From: Nonomuraea solani
GTDB taxonomy: Bacteria; Actinomycetota; Actinomycetes; Streptosporangiales; Streptosporangiaceae
Assembly: GCF_900108335.1 (NCBI RefSeq)
Contig: NZ_FNVT01000024.1
Coordinates: 62,001-126,000 of the forward strand
Reading direction: 5' to 3'
Length of the DNA stretch: 64,000 nucleotides
Shown here piece by piece: positions 49,232-58,354 of this stretch; position 1 is the first letter of the stretch; each line of letters begins with the position of its first letter. The notes under the pieces were generated by a model. It made no database searches and was not told where the DNA came from. It saw only the letters and a list, made by a program, of their open reading frames with translations. The position numbers were made by a program, and so were the translations under genes.

Positions 49232-50228
49232 TGAGGACGGCGCCGCCGGCGGCGAAGGCGGCGGCCGTGTCGACCCGCTGGCGGATCACGGTGAAGCTGC
49301 CGGGCAGGGCGGCGAGGGCGCTCTGGAGCTGGCCGGCGTTCTCGGCGCGGTGGTAGGAGCCGCCGGTGGTCTGGGCGATCTGCTTGAGCGTGGGCTCGTC
49401 GATCGTACGGACGTTGCGGCCACGGTCGAATCCGCCGCGGCCACGGCCACCGAAGCCGCCGCCCCAGCCACCGCCGTCGAACTGGGTGTTGTCGCACACC
49501 ATCGGGGACGGGTTCGTGGTGCCGAAGCCGATGGGGAACACCCGGACGCGGCGCAGCGCGGCCTCCTGAGCGGCGGTCTGCGGATCGACGCCCTGGGTGT
49601 TGGCGCCGTCGGTGAGCACGACGATCGCGGCACCGGCGTACCCTTCGCCGCCCGCGCCGGGGGTCGCCCCGGTCGGGGCGACCGACGGGTCGACCTCCGC
49701 GATCGCGTCGATCGAGGCGAGCATGGCCTGCCCGATCGCGGTGCCGCGCGACACGGTGAGGCCGTCCAGCGCCTTGATCAGCGCGTCGGTGTCGTCGGTG
49801 GGAGGCACGAGCAGCCCCGCGTTGCCCGCGAACGTGACCAGGCCGATGCGCGGCCCGCCCCGCTGCGACTCGATGAACTCCGTGGCGGCCTTCTTCGCGG
49901 CGGTGATGCGGTTGGGATCGACGTCCGTGGAGCACATGGAGCCGGAGGTGTCGAGCGCGAGCAGGATCGTCGCCGACGTCTGCGGCACCGGTACCGACGC
50001 CTGCGGCCTGGCGGCACCGACCGCGAGCAGCGCGAGCCCGGCGATGAACAGCGCCGCGGGGATCTTCCGCGTCCAGCGGGTACGGTCCGGCAGCGCACTG
50101 CGTACGAGCGCGATCGACGTGACGCGCACGGCGGCCCGCCGCCGGCGCCGCCGCGCCCACCAGCGGATCGCGAAGATCAGCGGTATGACCAGCACCGACA
50201 GCAGCAGCCACGGCCACGAGAACGTCAT
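49173..50228 (-). CDS. VWA-domain membrane protein (BatA-like)
   Basis: 351 residues. N-terminal helix WPWLLLSVLVIPLIFAIRWW, a second helix (KIPAALFIAGLALLAVGAA), then a von Willebrand A domain with MIDAS ALDTSGSM, the Thr in SRGTAIGQAM and Asp in VVLTDGANTQG. A C-terminal helix (AAAFAAGGAVLITAGLSLSLWW) closes it. An unusual glycine/arginine-rich loop (GGGWGGGFGGRGRGGFDRGR) lies near residue 250. Last gene of the MoxR operon. Confidence 0.92.
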   Translation of the reverse strand: MTFSWPWLLLSVLVIPLIFAIRWWARRRRRRAAVRVTSIALVRSALPDRTRWTRKIPAALFIAGLALLAVGAARPQASVPVPQTSATILLALDTSGSMCSTDVDPNRITAAKKAATEFIESQRGGPRIGLVTFAGNAGLLVPPTDDTDALIKALDGLTVSRGTAIGQAMLASIDAIAEVDPSVAPTGATPGAGGEGYAGAAIVVLTDGANTQGVDPQTAAQEAALRRVRVFPIGFGTTNPSPMVCDNTQFDGGGWGGGFGGRGRGGFDRGRNVRTIDEPTLKQIAQTTGGSYHRAENAGQLQSALAALPGSFTVIRQRVDTAAAFAAGGAVLITAGLSLSLWWNRPRIPAR

Positions 50229-51179
50229 TCAGATCACCCGTCCAGACCGGAGCACGGTGAACGCCGCTCCCCCGGTGAGCAGCGCCAGGGCGAGCCCGAT
50301 CAGCCCGCCTGCGAGGGGCAGCGGCTCGTCGGAGACGGTGAGCCGCAGGTCGATCGAGCCGGCGATCCCGTCGAGCCGCGCACTGTCGGAGGCGGGATGG
50401 TACTCGCCGCCGGTGGTCTCCGCGATCGCGGTGAGGGCGTCCTCTTCGAGCGAGGTCTGCAGGTGGTAGCCGTCCACCTTCACCGTCGCCCCCGCCGTGG
50501 TGCCGACCCCGACGGTGTGGATGTGCACGCCGGCCTTCTGGGCCACGGTGGCGGCCTGTTCGACGTCACCGCCCCGGTTCTGGCCGTCGGAGAACATCAC
50601 GACCGTCGCCGACGGCCAGTAGCCGATGTCGGGTACGGCGCCGTCGCGGCCGACGGCCACCTTCTTGCCGGTGATCGCCGCCAGCGACGCCGTGATGGCC
50701 GTACCCAGATGGGTGCCGCCGGTGACCTTCAGCCGGTCGATGGCCTTGAGCGCGATGGAGTGGTCGGCGTCGGGCCGTACGGTGGTGAGCGCGCCCCGTT
50801 CGAACGCGACGATCCCGATGTCGACGCTGTCGGGCTGCGCCGCCACGAACGCGCGGGCCGCCCGCTGCGCGGCCGCCAGCCGGTTGGGCGCGACGTCGTC
50901 GGCGCCCATGCTGTTGGAGACGTCGATGGCGAGGATGACGGTGCCCGCCGTGCGCGGCACCGGCACCATGGCCGCCGGTCCTGCGGTCGCGATCGCGAGC
51001 ACGCCGACGCCGGCCACCGTCAGACCGACTCCCAGGTACGTGCCGCGCCCGCCCGGTACGGCGGCCCCGGCCGCGACCAGCGCGGCCGACCTGCGACGGG
51101 CCGAGACGACGACCGCCCAGGCGAGCACCGCCGTGACGAGCAGTCCGGCGGCCAGCAGCAGCGGGGAGTTCAGCGTCAT
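50229..51179 (-). CDS. Second VWA-domain membrane protein (BatA/BatB-like)
   Basis: 316 residues, abutting the next gene without a gap. Helices at about 6-26 and 47-70, VWA MIDAS AIDVSNSMGADD, TGGTHLGTAI and VVMFSDGQNRGG, and a C-terminal helix (LAGGLIGLALALLTGGAAFTVL). Paralogue of the gene at 49173 without its glycine-rich loop. The VWA domains face the periplasmic/extracytoplasmic or cytoplasmic side depending on helix order; the side is not resolved here. Confidence 0.92.
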   Translation of the reverse strand: MTLNSPLLLAAGLLVTAVLAWAVVVSARRRSAALVAAGAAVPGGRGTYLGVGLTVAGVGVLAIATAGPAAMVPVPRTAGTVILAIDVSNSMGADDVAPNRLAAAQRAARAFVAAQPDSVDIGIVAFERGALTTVRPDADHSIALKAIDRLKVTGGTHLGTAITASLAAITGKKVAVGRDGAVPDIGYWPSATVVMFSDGQNRGGDVEQAATVAQKAGVHIHTVGVGTTAGATVKVDGYHLQTSLEEDALTAIAETTGGEYHPASDSARLDGIAGSIDLRLTVSDEPLPLAGGLIGLALALLTGGAAFTVLRSGRVI

Positions 51180-52060
51180 GGCGACCGGTCCCTGGTACGG
51201 GCGACCACCTCGACGAGCGCCTCGGCCAGGTCGCGGTCGGTGTCGATGCGGTGGACGGGCACCCCGGCGCGCCGCATGCCCGCCGTAAGCCGGGCGTCGC
51301 GTTCGCCGACGGCGGCGTGGAAGCGCACCCGGAGCAGCGGGTCGGCGGAGTCGACGACGAGCTGCTCGCCGGTCTCGGCGTCCTCGACCACGATCAGCCC
51401 GGCCTCGGGCAGCACGTCGTCGGCCGTGTCCACGATCCGCAGCGCGACCACCTCGTGCCGCCGGGCCAGGCGCTGCAGCGACCGTTCCCAGTCGCCGTCG
51501 CCGATGAAGTCGGACAGCACGACGACGAGGGCGCGGCGGCGCGCGAGCCGTCCGGCCGCGTCCAGCATCTCCGCCAGGTCGGTGGTGGCGCCGCCGTGCG
51601 CCTCGGCGGTGCGTTCGAGCTCGGCACTGATCCGCAGGGCGTGCCGCCGGGAGGTGCCGGGCGGCACGACGCGCACCATCCCGGTGTCGAACAGCAGCGC
51701 GCCGACCCGGTTGCCGCCCCGCCCGAACATCCGGGCCAGGACGAGCGCGAGCTCGGCGAGCACGTCGTGCTTGCCGCGCCCCGGCCGCCCGGCCGCCATC
51801 GACGCCGACCGGTCGAGCACGAGCCACACCGTCAGCTCGCGGTCCTCGGTGAACACCCGCAGGTGCGGCTCGTCCAGCCGGGCGGTCACGTTCCAGTCGA
51901 TGTGCCGGGCGTCGTCGCCGTCGACGTAGGCGCGCAGCCCGGTGAAGTCGATCCCGGAGCCACGGTACGTCGTGCGGTGGGCGCCCTGGAGCCGGCCGTC
52001 CAGCCTGCGGACGACCTTCCACTCCAGGCGGAGCAGGAGTTTCTCGGGGGCGGTGGCCAT
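51176..52060 (-). CDS. DUF58-family protein
   Basis: 294 residues, overlapping the VWA gene by ATGA. Carries the DUF58 signature YRGSGIDFTGLRAYVDGDDARHIDWNVTAR, then a VWA-like fold with LDRSASMAAGRPGRGKHDVLA and VVVLSDFIGDGDW. DUF58 proteins sit between MoxR ATPases and VWA proteins in the classical moxR/bat operons and are thought to help MoxR act as a chaperone of VWA partners. No membrane helix is visible. Confidence 0.93.
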   Translation of the reverse strand: MATAPEKLLLRLEWKVVRRLDGRLQGAHRTTYRGSGIDFTGLRAYVDGDDARHIDWNVTARLDEPHLRVFTEDRELTVWLVLDRSASMAAGRPGRGKHDVLAELALVLARMFGRGGNRVGALLFDTGMVRVVPPGTSRRHALRISAELERTAEAHGGATTDLAEMLDAAGRLARRRALVVVLSDFIGDGDWERSLQRLARRHEVVALRIVDTADDVLPEAGLIVVEDAETGEQLVVDSADPLLRVRFHAAVGERDARLTAGMRRAGVPVHRIDTDRDLAEALVEVVARTRDRSP

Positions 52061-52064
52061 GGGC

Positions 52065-53042
52065 TCAGCGATTCTGCAGGACGACGTCGGGCGCCCGGAC
52101 GGCCCCGAGCACCCTGGTGATGATCGTGTCGGCGTCGACCTCGTCCGCGAGGGCCTCGTAGGACAGCACGAGGCGGTGGCGCAGCACGTCGAGGGCGAGT
52201 TCGGACAGGTCGTGCGGCAGGACGTAGTCGCGGCCGCGCAGGAACGCCAGTGCCCGTGCGCCGGTGACGAGCGCGATGGACGCCCGGGGGCTCGCCCCGT
52301 AGGTGACGTACCGTTCCAGCTCGCCGAGCCCGGCCGTCGCGGGGGAACGGGTGACGGTGACCAGGCGTACCGCGTAGTGGACGATCGCCGGATCGACGTA
52401 CACCTGCTGGGCGCGTACCCGCATCTCCATCAGGTTCTCGGCCGTCACCGTCGGCTGCGGCGGCTCGGGCGGGCGCAGCGCCCGGCCGACGATCGCCTGT
52501 TCCTCGGCCTGTGTCGGATAGTCGACGACCACCTTCATCATGAAACGGTCGACCTGGGCCTCGGGCAGCGGGTACGTGCCCTCCGACTCGATCGGGTTCT
52601 CCGTCGCCATCACCAGGAACGGCTCGGGCACCCGGAACGTCTCCCGCCCGATCGTCACCTGATGCTCCTGCATCACCTCCAGCAGGGCGCTCTGCACCTT
52701 GGCGGGGGCGCGGTTGATCTCGTCGGCGAGCAGCAGGTTCGCGAACACCGGGCCGAGCTCGGTCTTGAACTCGCCGGAGTGCTGGTGGTAGACCCGCGTG
52801 CCCACGAGGTCGGCGGGCACCAGGTCGGGGGTGAACTGGACGCGCTGGAACTTCCCGGCGATCGCGGCGGCCAGCGACCGCACCGCGAGCGTCTTGGCCA
52901 GGCCCGGCACACCCTCCACCAGCAGGTGACCGTCGGCGATCAGCGCCACGGCCATCCGCTCCAGCAGGACGTCCTGGCCGACGATCGTACGTTTGACCTC
53001 GAACAGCACCTGTTCGAGCGGGTGAGCCGACTCACTGGTCAT
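52065..53042 (-). CDS. MoxR-family AAA+ ATPase
   Basis: 325 residues. Walker A GVPGLAKTLAVRSLA, Walker B NLLLADEINRAPAK, sensor 1 LVMATENPIESEGTYPLPEAQVDRF, and the arginine-finger/sensor-2 region with GASPRASIAL. MoxR proteins are hexameric ATPases that mature or assemble partner proteins, usually those encoded with VWA and DUF58 genes as here. Four bases before the DUF58 gene. Confidence 0.96.
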   Translation of the reverse strand: MTSESAHPLEQVLFEVKRTIVGQDVLLERMAVALIADGHLLVEGVPGLAKTLAVRSLAAAIAGKFQRVQFTPDLVPADLVGTRVYHQHSGEFKTELGPVFANLLLADEINRAPAKVQSALLEVMQEHQVTIGRETFRVPEPFLVMATENPIESEGTYPLPEAQVDRFMMKVVVDYPTQAEEQAIVGRALRPPEPPQPTVTAENLMEMRVRAQQVYVDPAIVHYAVRLVTVTRSPATAGLGELERYVTYGASPRASIALVTGARALAFLRGRDYVLPHDLSELALDVLRHRLVLSYEALADEVDADTIITRVLGAVRAPDVVLQNR

Positions 53043-53058
53043 ACGGTGTTCCTTCTCG

Positions 53059-53850
53059 TCAGATTAGGGGCCCGTCGCCCGGTGGGCCGTCGCCGTCGCT
53101 CCCGCCCAGGGCCACGCCGATCGGCACCGCGAACGCGATGCCCGCGAACGCCTCGTCGCCTCCCGGGTCGGCGATCGAGACCACGATCCCGATGACCAGG
53201 CCGCGAGCATCCAGCAGCGGGCCGCCGGAGCTGCCCGGATTGACGGCGGCGTCGAACTGGATGAGCCCGCTCAGATCGCCGTCCGTGGCGCTCCGATCCA
53301 GGCCCGACACGACACCGGTGGACACGCTGTAGGTCAGCCCCAGCGGATTGCCGATCGCCACGACGGGCGCGCCCACGGTCACGGCGCCGCCGAGCGTCGC
53401 CGGGACGACGATCTCCGGCAGCTTCGCGGGTTTGAGGGCCGCGACGTCGCGCTTGGGGTTCGACGCCACGACCACGGCCTTCGCCTTGGTGCCGTCGGAG
53501 AAGGTCAGGTTGACGTCCTTCGCGCCCTTGATGACGTGGTGGGCGGTCAGAATCGTCCCGTCCTCGGCCGCGATCACCCCGGTTCCGAGCGACTTCCCGG
53601 CCTGGATGACCACCACCGACGGCCCGACCCTCTTGTAGACGTCGGGCACCATGAGCGTCGGGCTGGGCGTCGGGGTCGGGCTTGGTCTGGGCGCGGCCAC
53701 TTCGCCGGTTCTGCCGGTGCTTCCCAGCCAGTACGCCAGCACCGCCACGAGGACGAGCGCGCCGCCCCAGACCTGAACCTTTCTCCCGGCCAGGGCTCCC
53801 TGAACTGTCCGAGCCTCGGCCGCACCGGCTTCCTGCGGCACGCGCTCCAT
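53059..53850 (-). CDS. Membrane-anchored trypsin-like serine protease (S1C/DegP-type)
   Basis: 263 residues. Cytoplasmic N-terminus, one helix (VWGGALVLVAVLAYWLGS), a proline/threonine linker (PRPSPTPTPSPT), then the protease domain with His in ILTAHHVI, Asp in PKRDVAALK and Ser in NPGSSGGPLLD. No PDZ domain follows, so it is a minimal extracytoplasmic protease. The position 16 bp upstream of the MoxR gene suggests an envelope-stress role for the whole operon, or a protease matured by MoxR (inference). Confidence 0.92.
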   Translation of the reverse strand: MERVPQEAGAAEARTVQGALAGRKVQVWGGALVLVAVLAYWLGSTGRTGEVAAPRPSPTPTPSPTLMVPDVYKRVGPSVVVIQAGKSLGTGVIAAEDGTILTAHHVIKGAKDVNLTFSDGTKAKAVVVASNPKRDVAALKPAKLPEIVVPATLGGAVTVGAPVVAIGNPLGLTYSVSTGVVSGLDRSATDGDLSGLIQFDAAVNPGSSGGPLLDARGLVIGIVVSIADPGGDEAFAGIAFAVPIGVALGGSDGDGPPGDGPLI

Positions 53851-53961
53851 TGCCCCATAGTCATAAATCTCAGCTCAAAGTGCCACAAACTCCACCTGAG
53901 AACTCCATGAGAACCGTGCATCCTCACCCTCATGCCACCCTAGGATGTCCGCTTTGCCGAG

Positions 53962-54459
53962 ATGGGGAGTGCCTGTGCCGAAGGCGGCCAAAGCGTTGTT
54001 GTGGGTGCGGGTCCTCCCCCGGCGTGGCTGCCCGGGATCGCGCTCACCGTGGCGGCCCTGCTGTCGCCGGTGGCGCTGTGGGCGACGCGCCGGCTGATGG
54101 ACCGGCTGTCGCACGGGCGGGCGCTCGCGGGCGGCGCGGTGCTGCTCGGTCTGCTCGCCCTGGCGATGGCGTGGCTGGACAGCGCTCCCCTCACCGCCGC
54201 CGCCTACCTGGCGTGGACGGCGGCGAACGGCATTCTGCTCGGCCGCTGGCAGGCTCTGACCGCCGACGCGGCGCCCGAGGCCGAGCGGCCCCGCTGGTTC
54301 GCCGTCCAGGGGTCGTCGTGGGGCATCGCGCAGCCGGCGGTGCCCGGCGTGGTCGCCCTGGCCGGGGCGGTCGCCGGTGGTCTGGGCGCGGCGGCGTTCC
54401 TCACCGCCGGCCTGGCCTTCCTGCTGGTGCCGCTCGCGCTGCGGGATCAGAGCCCCTGA
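53962..54459 (+). pseudogene. C-terminal fragment of an MFS transporter
   Basis: About 165 residues with four or five hydrophobic segments (IALTVAALLSPVALWATRRL; LAGGAVLLGLLALAMAWL; GVVALAGAVAGGLGAAAF) and the phrase GRWQALTADAAPEAERPRWF typical of an inter-helix loop in MFS drug exporters. The N-terminal six helices and the motif-A loop are absent, and the first codons from ATG 53962 look non-coding. It lies 64 bp before the intact MFS gene at 54524 and may be the relic of an older exporter. Confidence 0.55.
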
Positions 54460-54468
54460 GAGAGGCAT

Positions 54469-54502
54469 CTACTACACGCTGTAGCATTACAGGCTGTAGT
54501 AG
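54469..54502. promoter_or_regulatory. Tandem BlaI/MecI-type operator
   Basis: CTACTACACGCTGTAG (54469-54484) and TTACAGGCTGTAGTAG (54487-54502) are two TACA-N3-TGTA dyads side by side, and the outer CTACTACA/TGTAGTAG form a larger inverted repeat. BlaI/MecI repressors bind TACA-N2/3-TGTA-type boxes, and a BlaI gene lies in the operon 20 bp downstream. Two adjacent dimers would cover the promoter of the MFS gene. Confidence 0.8.
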
Positions 54503-54523
54503 GGGTTCCCAGGCGAAGGAGAC

Positions 54524-55723
54524 GTGATGCGGCGCCCGGCTCGGCTGGTCATCTCGGCCACGGTGTTCGTGGACCTGCTCGGCTTCACGCTGATCCTGCC
54601 CGCGCTGCCGTTCTACGCCTCCTCGCTCGGGGCGACCGGGCTGTGGTTCGGGGCGTTGATGAGCGCCTACTCGGTGGCGCAACTCGTCGCCGCGCCCGTG
54701 CTGGGCAGGCTTTCCGACAGGTACGGGCGGCGGCCCCTGGTGCTGCTGGCACTCGCCGGCTCGGTGGTCTCCATGACCTTCACCGGTCTGGCGACGTCGC
54801 TGGCCGGGCTGCTGGTGTGCCGGATGCTGGCGGGGGCGTGCGGCGGGAGCATCTCGGTGGCGCAGGCGTACCTGGCCGACGCGGTGCCCGCCGAGCGGCG
54901 TACCGGGGCGATGGCGCAGTTGGGGGCGGCCATCGGGCTGGCGTTCGTGGTCGGGCCCGCGCTGGGAGGTGTGCTGGCGCCGTTCGGGTTCGCGGCGTGC
55001 GCGTACGCGGCGGCCGCGCTGGCGGCGATCAACCTCGGCGCCGCCATCGTCTGGCTCCCCGAACCCGCCCGCCGCCCACCGGCCGGGCCGCACGGCACCC
55101 CGACGCGGCCGCGCCAGGGTGCCGGCCGGGTTTCGGAGCCGTTCGCGGTTCGGCGCAGGCCGGTGGCGTTGCTGGCCGGGACCCAGTTCCTGGCGATGGC
55201 CGCGTTCGTCGGGATGGAGACGACCCTGGCCTTTCTCGGCCGCGACAGGTACGGCTGGGACGCCACCGCGATCGGCCTGGCCCTGGCGGCGGCGGGGCTG
55301 GCGATGGCCGTCGTACAGGCCGGGCTCGTGGCCTGGCTGGCCCGGCGCTGGGGTGACGGCCGGGTGGCGGCGGCCGGGGCGGTGCTGATGGCCGGGTGCA
55401 TGGGCGCGGTGGCCGGGTCGGCGACCTGGTGGCAGTGCCTGGCCGCCGTCTGCCTGCTGGCCGCCGGGCACGGCCTGCTCACGCCGACCGTCGCCAGTCT
55501 GCTGGCCGCGGCGGGGCCGCCGGAGCAGCGGGGCGCGCGGATGGGGACCGGGCAGTCGGCGGGCGCGGCGGCGCGGATCGCCGGACCGGCGGCGGCCGGG
55601 TTACTGTTCGACGCCGGGGCGGCGTTACCGTACGTGGCGGGGGCGGTGTCGGCGGTGCTGGCGGCCGTGGCCGTGCTGGCCGTACCCGCTCTGGAGCCCG
55701 CGGGACGTGAGGAGGGGGCGTGA
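54524..55723 (+). CDS. MFS drug exporter (DHA1/TetA-like)
   Basis: 399 residues, 12 predicted helices. N-terminal helix with FVDLLGFTLILPALPFYA (the D1 segment of TetA-like carriers), the loop motif A GRLSDRYGRRPL, and motif C-type GAAIGLAFVVGPALGGVLAP in helix 5. A proton-coupled exporter, perhaps for a beta-lactam or other envelope-active compound given the BlaI/M56 genes downstream; the ligand is inferred. The stop overlaps the blaI-like start (GTGA). Confidence 0.93.
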   Translation: MMRRPARLVISATVFVDLLGFTLILPALPFYASSLGATGLWFGALMSAYSVAQLVAAPVLGRLSDRYGRRPLVLLALAGSVVSMTFTGLATSLAGLLVCRMLAGACGGSISVAQAYLADAVPAERRTGAMAQLGAAIGLAFVVGPALGGVLAPFGFAACAYAAAALAAINLGAAIVWLPEPARRPPAGPHGTPTRPRQGAGRVSEPFAVRRRPVALLAGTQFLAMAAFVGMETTLAFLGRDRYGWDATAIGLALAAAGLAMAVVQAGLVAWLARRWGDGRVAAAGAVLMAGCMGAVAGSATWWQCLAAVCLLAAGHGLLTPTVASLLAAAGPPEQRGARMGTGQSAGAAARIAGPAAAGLLFDAGAALPYVAGAVSAVLAAVAVLAVPALEPAGREEGA

Positions 55724-56079
55724 ACAGTCTCGGCGAGCTGGAACGGTCGATCATGGAGGTGCTGTGGGGCACCGACGCCTGGCTGACCGTGCGCGAGGTC
55801 GTCAACCGGCTCAGCGACCGCAACAACGCCTACACCACGGTGATGACCGTGATGAACCGGCTCGTCCGCAAGGATTTCATCCGCCGCGAACGCGACGAGG
55901 ACGGCCGTACCTGGCGTTATCGTCCGGCGGCTGGGCGAGAGGCGTACGTGGCCGAGCTGATGCTGTCGGCGCTCGGCGAGACCGGCGACCGGCTCGCCGC
56001 ACTGGGCCATTTCGCCCGATCGGTCACCCCGGAGGAAGCCGAGGCCCTGCGCGCGGCGCTGTCGCAGGAGCCGTCGTGA
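55720..56079 (+). CDS. BlaI/MecI/CopY-family repressor
   Basis: 119 residues, GTG start coupled to the exporter. Winged helix: LGELERSIMEVLWGTDAWLT, then VREVVNRLSDRNNAYTTVMTVMNRLVRKD, followed by RRERDEDGRTWRYRPA, all standard for the family. The C-terminal helix pair is the dimerisation part cleaved by BlaR1/MecR1-type proteases. It probably binds the tandem operator at 54469 and represses its own operon. Confidence 0.95.
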   Translation: MNSLGELERSIMEVLWGTDAWLTVREVVNRLSDRNNAYTTVMTVMNRLVRKDFIRRERDEDGRTWRYRPAAGREAYVAELMLSALGETGDRLAALGHFARSVTPEEAEALRAALSQEPS

Positions 56080-56999
56080 CCTATGCCGCCCACCACGTCC
56101 TCACGCTGCTGGCGGCGCTGTCCGCCATGGCTGGCATGCTGCGTTCCCGGCTGCCGTGGCGGGCGCCGCGCACGTCGCTGCTGATCTGGCAGGCCATCGG
56201 CCTGACTCTGGTGCTGTCCGTCGTCGGCGTGGCGCTCGCGCTCGGCCTGGCCCCCTACCGGCTCGGCATCGTCCCCGCCCTGGCCGCCTTCGCCCGCGAC
56301 CTGGCCGGCGGTGGCCTGCCCGGCGCGCTCACCCCCTTCCACCTCCTGCTGACCGCCTGCGGCATCGCCGTGGCCGGCTGGGTCTTGGCCGCCTTCGCCC
56401 GCAGCGCCAGGTCGGTGGCGGCCCTGCGGCGCAGGCAGCGGGCGCTGCTGGGCCTGATCGCGCGGCCGCACCCCGAGTTCGCCGGGGCGCTGGTGGTGGA
56501 GCATCCGGCGGTGGCCGCGTACTGCGTGCCGGGGCGCAGGGCCGCGATCGTGGTCAGCACCGGCAGCCTCGGCCTGCTCACCCGGTGCGAGCTGCGCGCA
56601 GTGCTGGCGCACGAGCGGGCGCACGCCCGCGAACGCCACGACCTGGTGATCCTGCCGTTCGCCGCCCTGCACCGCGCCCTCCCCGCCAGCCGTCACGTCA
56701 GAGCCATGCTGGACGCGGTCGCGCTGCTGGTCGAGATGCGCGCCGACGACCGCGCCGCCCGCGACGACGGCCACCTCATCCTGGCCACCGCGCTGCGCCG
56801 CTTCCGCACGTGCGACCACCTCGTCTCACCACCCGGCACCCTCGCCGCCACCGAAATCGGCGCCGGCGGCGACCTCGACGCGCGCATCGACCGGCTCTCG
56901 GCGCCCGTCCCCGCCTCAACGCCGGTACGCGTCCTTCTCCTGGCCATCGCCGTGACCGTGGTGAGCACTCCGATCAGCCTGTTCCTGCTCCCCGTGTGA
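56076..56999 (+). CDS. M56-family membrane metalloprotease (BlaR1-like, without sensor domain)
   Basis: 307 residues, GTG start overlapping blaI. Membrane helices at about 5-20, 35-55, 80-105 and 290-305 surround the zinc-protease motif VLAHERAHARERHD (HExxH with the later Glu in VEMRADD). Unlike BlaR1 there is no extracellular penicillin-binding domain, so how it senses the inducer is open. It is expected to inactivate the BlaI-type repressor by cleavage, releasing the exporter. Confidence 0.92.
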   Translation: MTYAAHHVLTLLAALSAMAGMLRSRLPWRAPRTSLLIWQAIGLTLVLSVVGVALALGLAPYRLGIVPALAAFARDLAGGGLPGALTPFHLLLTACGIAVAGWVLAAFARSARSVAALRRRQRALLGLIARPHPEFAGALVVEHPAVAAYCVPGRRAAIVVSTGSLGLLTRCELRAVLAHERAHARERHDLVILPFAALHRALPASRHVRAMLDAVALLVEMRADDRAARDDGHLILATALRRFRTCDHLVSPPGTLAATEIGAGGDLDARIDRLSAPVPASTPVRVLLLAIAVTVVSTPISLFLLPV

Positions 57000-57058
57000 C
57001 GGCACCGATAGGCACCTTTTATCCTGATCTGTACGCCTGTACCGCTCGGTGAGCGTCA

Positions 57059-58294
57059 ATGCCCAGATCTACTCCCGCGACCGTCACGGAGACCCCCCGC
57101 ATGGACCTCGCCACGCGCCGACGCCGGCAGGCACTGTTCCTGTTCTTCTTCCTGCCGGGAATCGCGATGTCCTCGTGGGTGACCCGCACCCCCGACATCC
57201 GCGACCGCCTGGAGGCCTCCACCGGCCAGATGGGGTGGATCCTGTTCGGCCTGTCGCTCGGCTCCATGATCGGCATCCTCTGCTCCGGCCGTCTCACCTC
57301 GCGGTACGGGACCAGGCCCGTCATCGGCGTCGGGACCGCGATGGTCGTCGCGAGCCTGGCCGTGATCAGCGCCGGTGTGCTCATGGCGTCCGTACCCCTG
57401 GTCATGGCGGGCCTGTGCGCGTTCGGCGCGGGCGTGGGGGCGGGTGACGTCGCCGTCAACGTCGACGCCACCGACATCGAGCGGATCACCGGCAGGACGA
57501 CGCTCCCCACCCTGCACGGCTGCTTCAGCCTGGGCACCGTGGTCGGCGCCGGCGCCGGCATCGCGGCCACCGCCGCCCGCCTGCCGGTCCACTGGCATCT
57601 GGCCGTGGTCACCCTGATCTCCGCCGCGATCCTCCTGTACGCCATCCGCTTCGTCCCCGCGGGCACCGGCGCCCTCGCCCCCGACCAGGCCGGCCCCGGC
57701 ACCGCCCAGGCGCGCCCGAAGGTCTGGAAGGACACCAAGCTGCTCCTGATCGGCGCGGTCGTCCTGGCGATGGCCCTGGCCGAGGGAGCCGCCAACGACT
57801 GGCTGCCGCTGCTCATGGTGGACGGGCACGGCCTGGACACCACGTCCGGGTCCCTCGTCTTCACCGGTTTCGCCGCCGCCATGACCCTGGGCCGCTTCAG
57901 CGGCACGTTCTTCCTCGACCGGTTCGGCCGCACCCTCGTCGTACGCGCCAGCGCCGTGTCCGGAGCACTGGGCCTGCTCCTGGTGATCTTCTCGGACAAC
58001 GCCGTGCTGGCCGGAGCGGCCGTGCTGTTCTGGGGGCTCGGCGCTTCCCTGGGCTTCCCCGTCGCGCTGTCCGCCGCGGGAGAGACCGGGCCGGACGAGA
58101 CCGCCCGCGTCAGCCTGGTGGCCACCATCGGCTACGTCGCCTTCCTGGTCGGCCCACCCGGCCTCGGCTTCCTCGGCGACCACTGGGGCCTGCGCACGGC
58201 CATGCTCGTCGTGCTCGCCTTCGTCGCCTCGGCCGCCTTCCTGGCCTCCGCCGTCGACACCCGGGACCGTGTCCGGGCCGGTCAGCACACGTAG
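57059..58294 (+). CDS. MFS transporter (YbjJ-like)
   Basis: 411 residues from ATG 57059; ATG 57101 (MDLATRRRRQ) is an equally likely start. Twelve helices; the opening FFLPGIAMSSWVTRTPDIRD and motif-A-like GRLTSRYGTRPVIG are characteristic of the YbjJ/inner-membrane MFS group found in actinobacteria. Later AEGAANDWLPLLMVDGHG is conserved in that group. Substrate unknown. Independent of the BlaI operon; it has its own 59-bp upstream gap. Confidence 0.9.
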   Translation: MPRSTPATVTETPRMDLATRRRRQALFLFFFLPGIAMSSWVTRTPDIRDRLEASTGQMGWILFGLSLGSMIGILCSGRLTSRYGTRPVIGVGTAMVVASLAVISAGVLMASVPLVMAGLCAFGAGVGAGDVAVNVDATDIERITGRTTLPTLHGCFSLGTVVGAGAGIAATAARLPVHWHLAVVTLISAAILLYAIRFVPAGTGALAPDQAGPGTAQARPKVWKDTKLLLIGAVVLAMALAEGAANDWLPLLMVDGHGLDTTSGSLVFTGFAAAMTLGRFSGTFFLDRFGRTLVVRASAVSGALGLLLVIFSDNAVLAGAAVLFWGLGASLGFPVALSAAGETGPDETARVSLVATIGYVAFLVGPPGLGFLGDHWGLRTAMLVVLAFVASAAFLASAVDTRDRVRAGQHT

Positions 58295-58354
58295 ACGAAA
58301 ATGTCGGCGGCGCCTGCTGTACTACCACCTGAAGACGCTTCGGAAGGTGACGAG

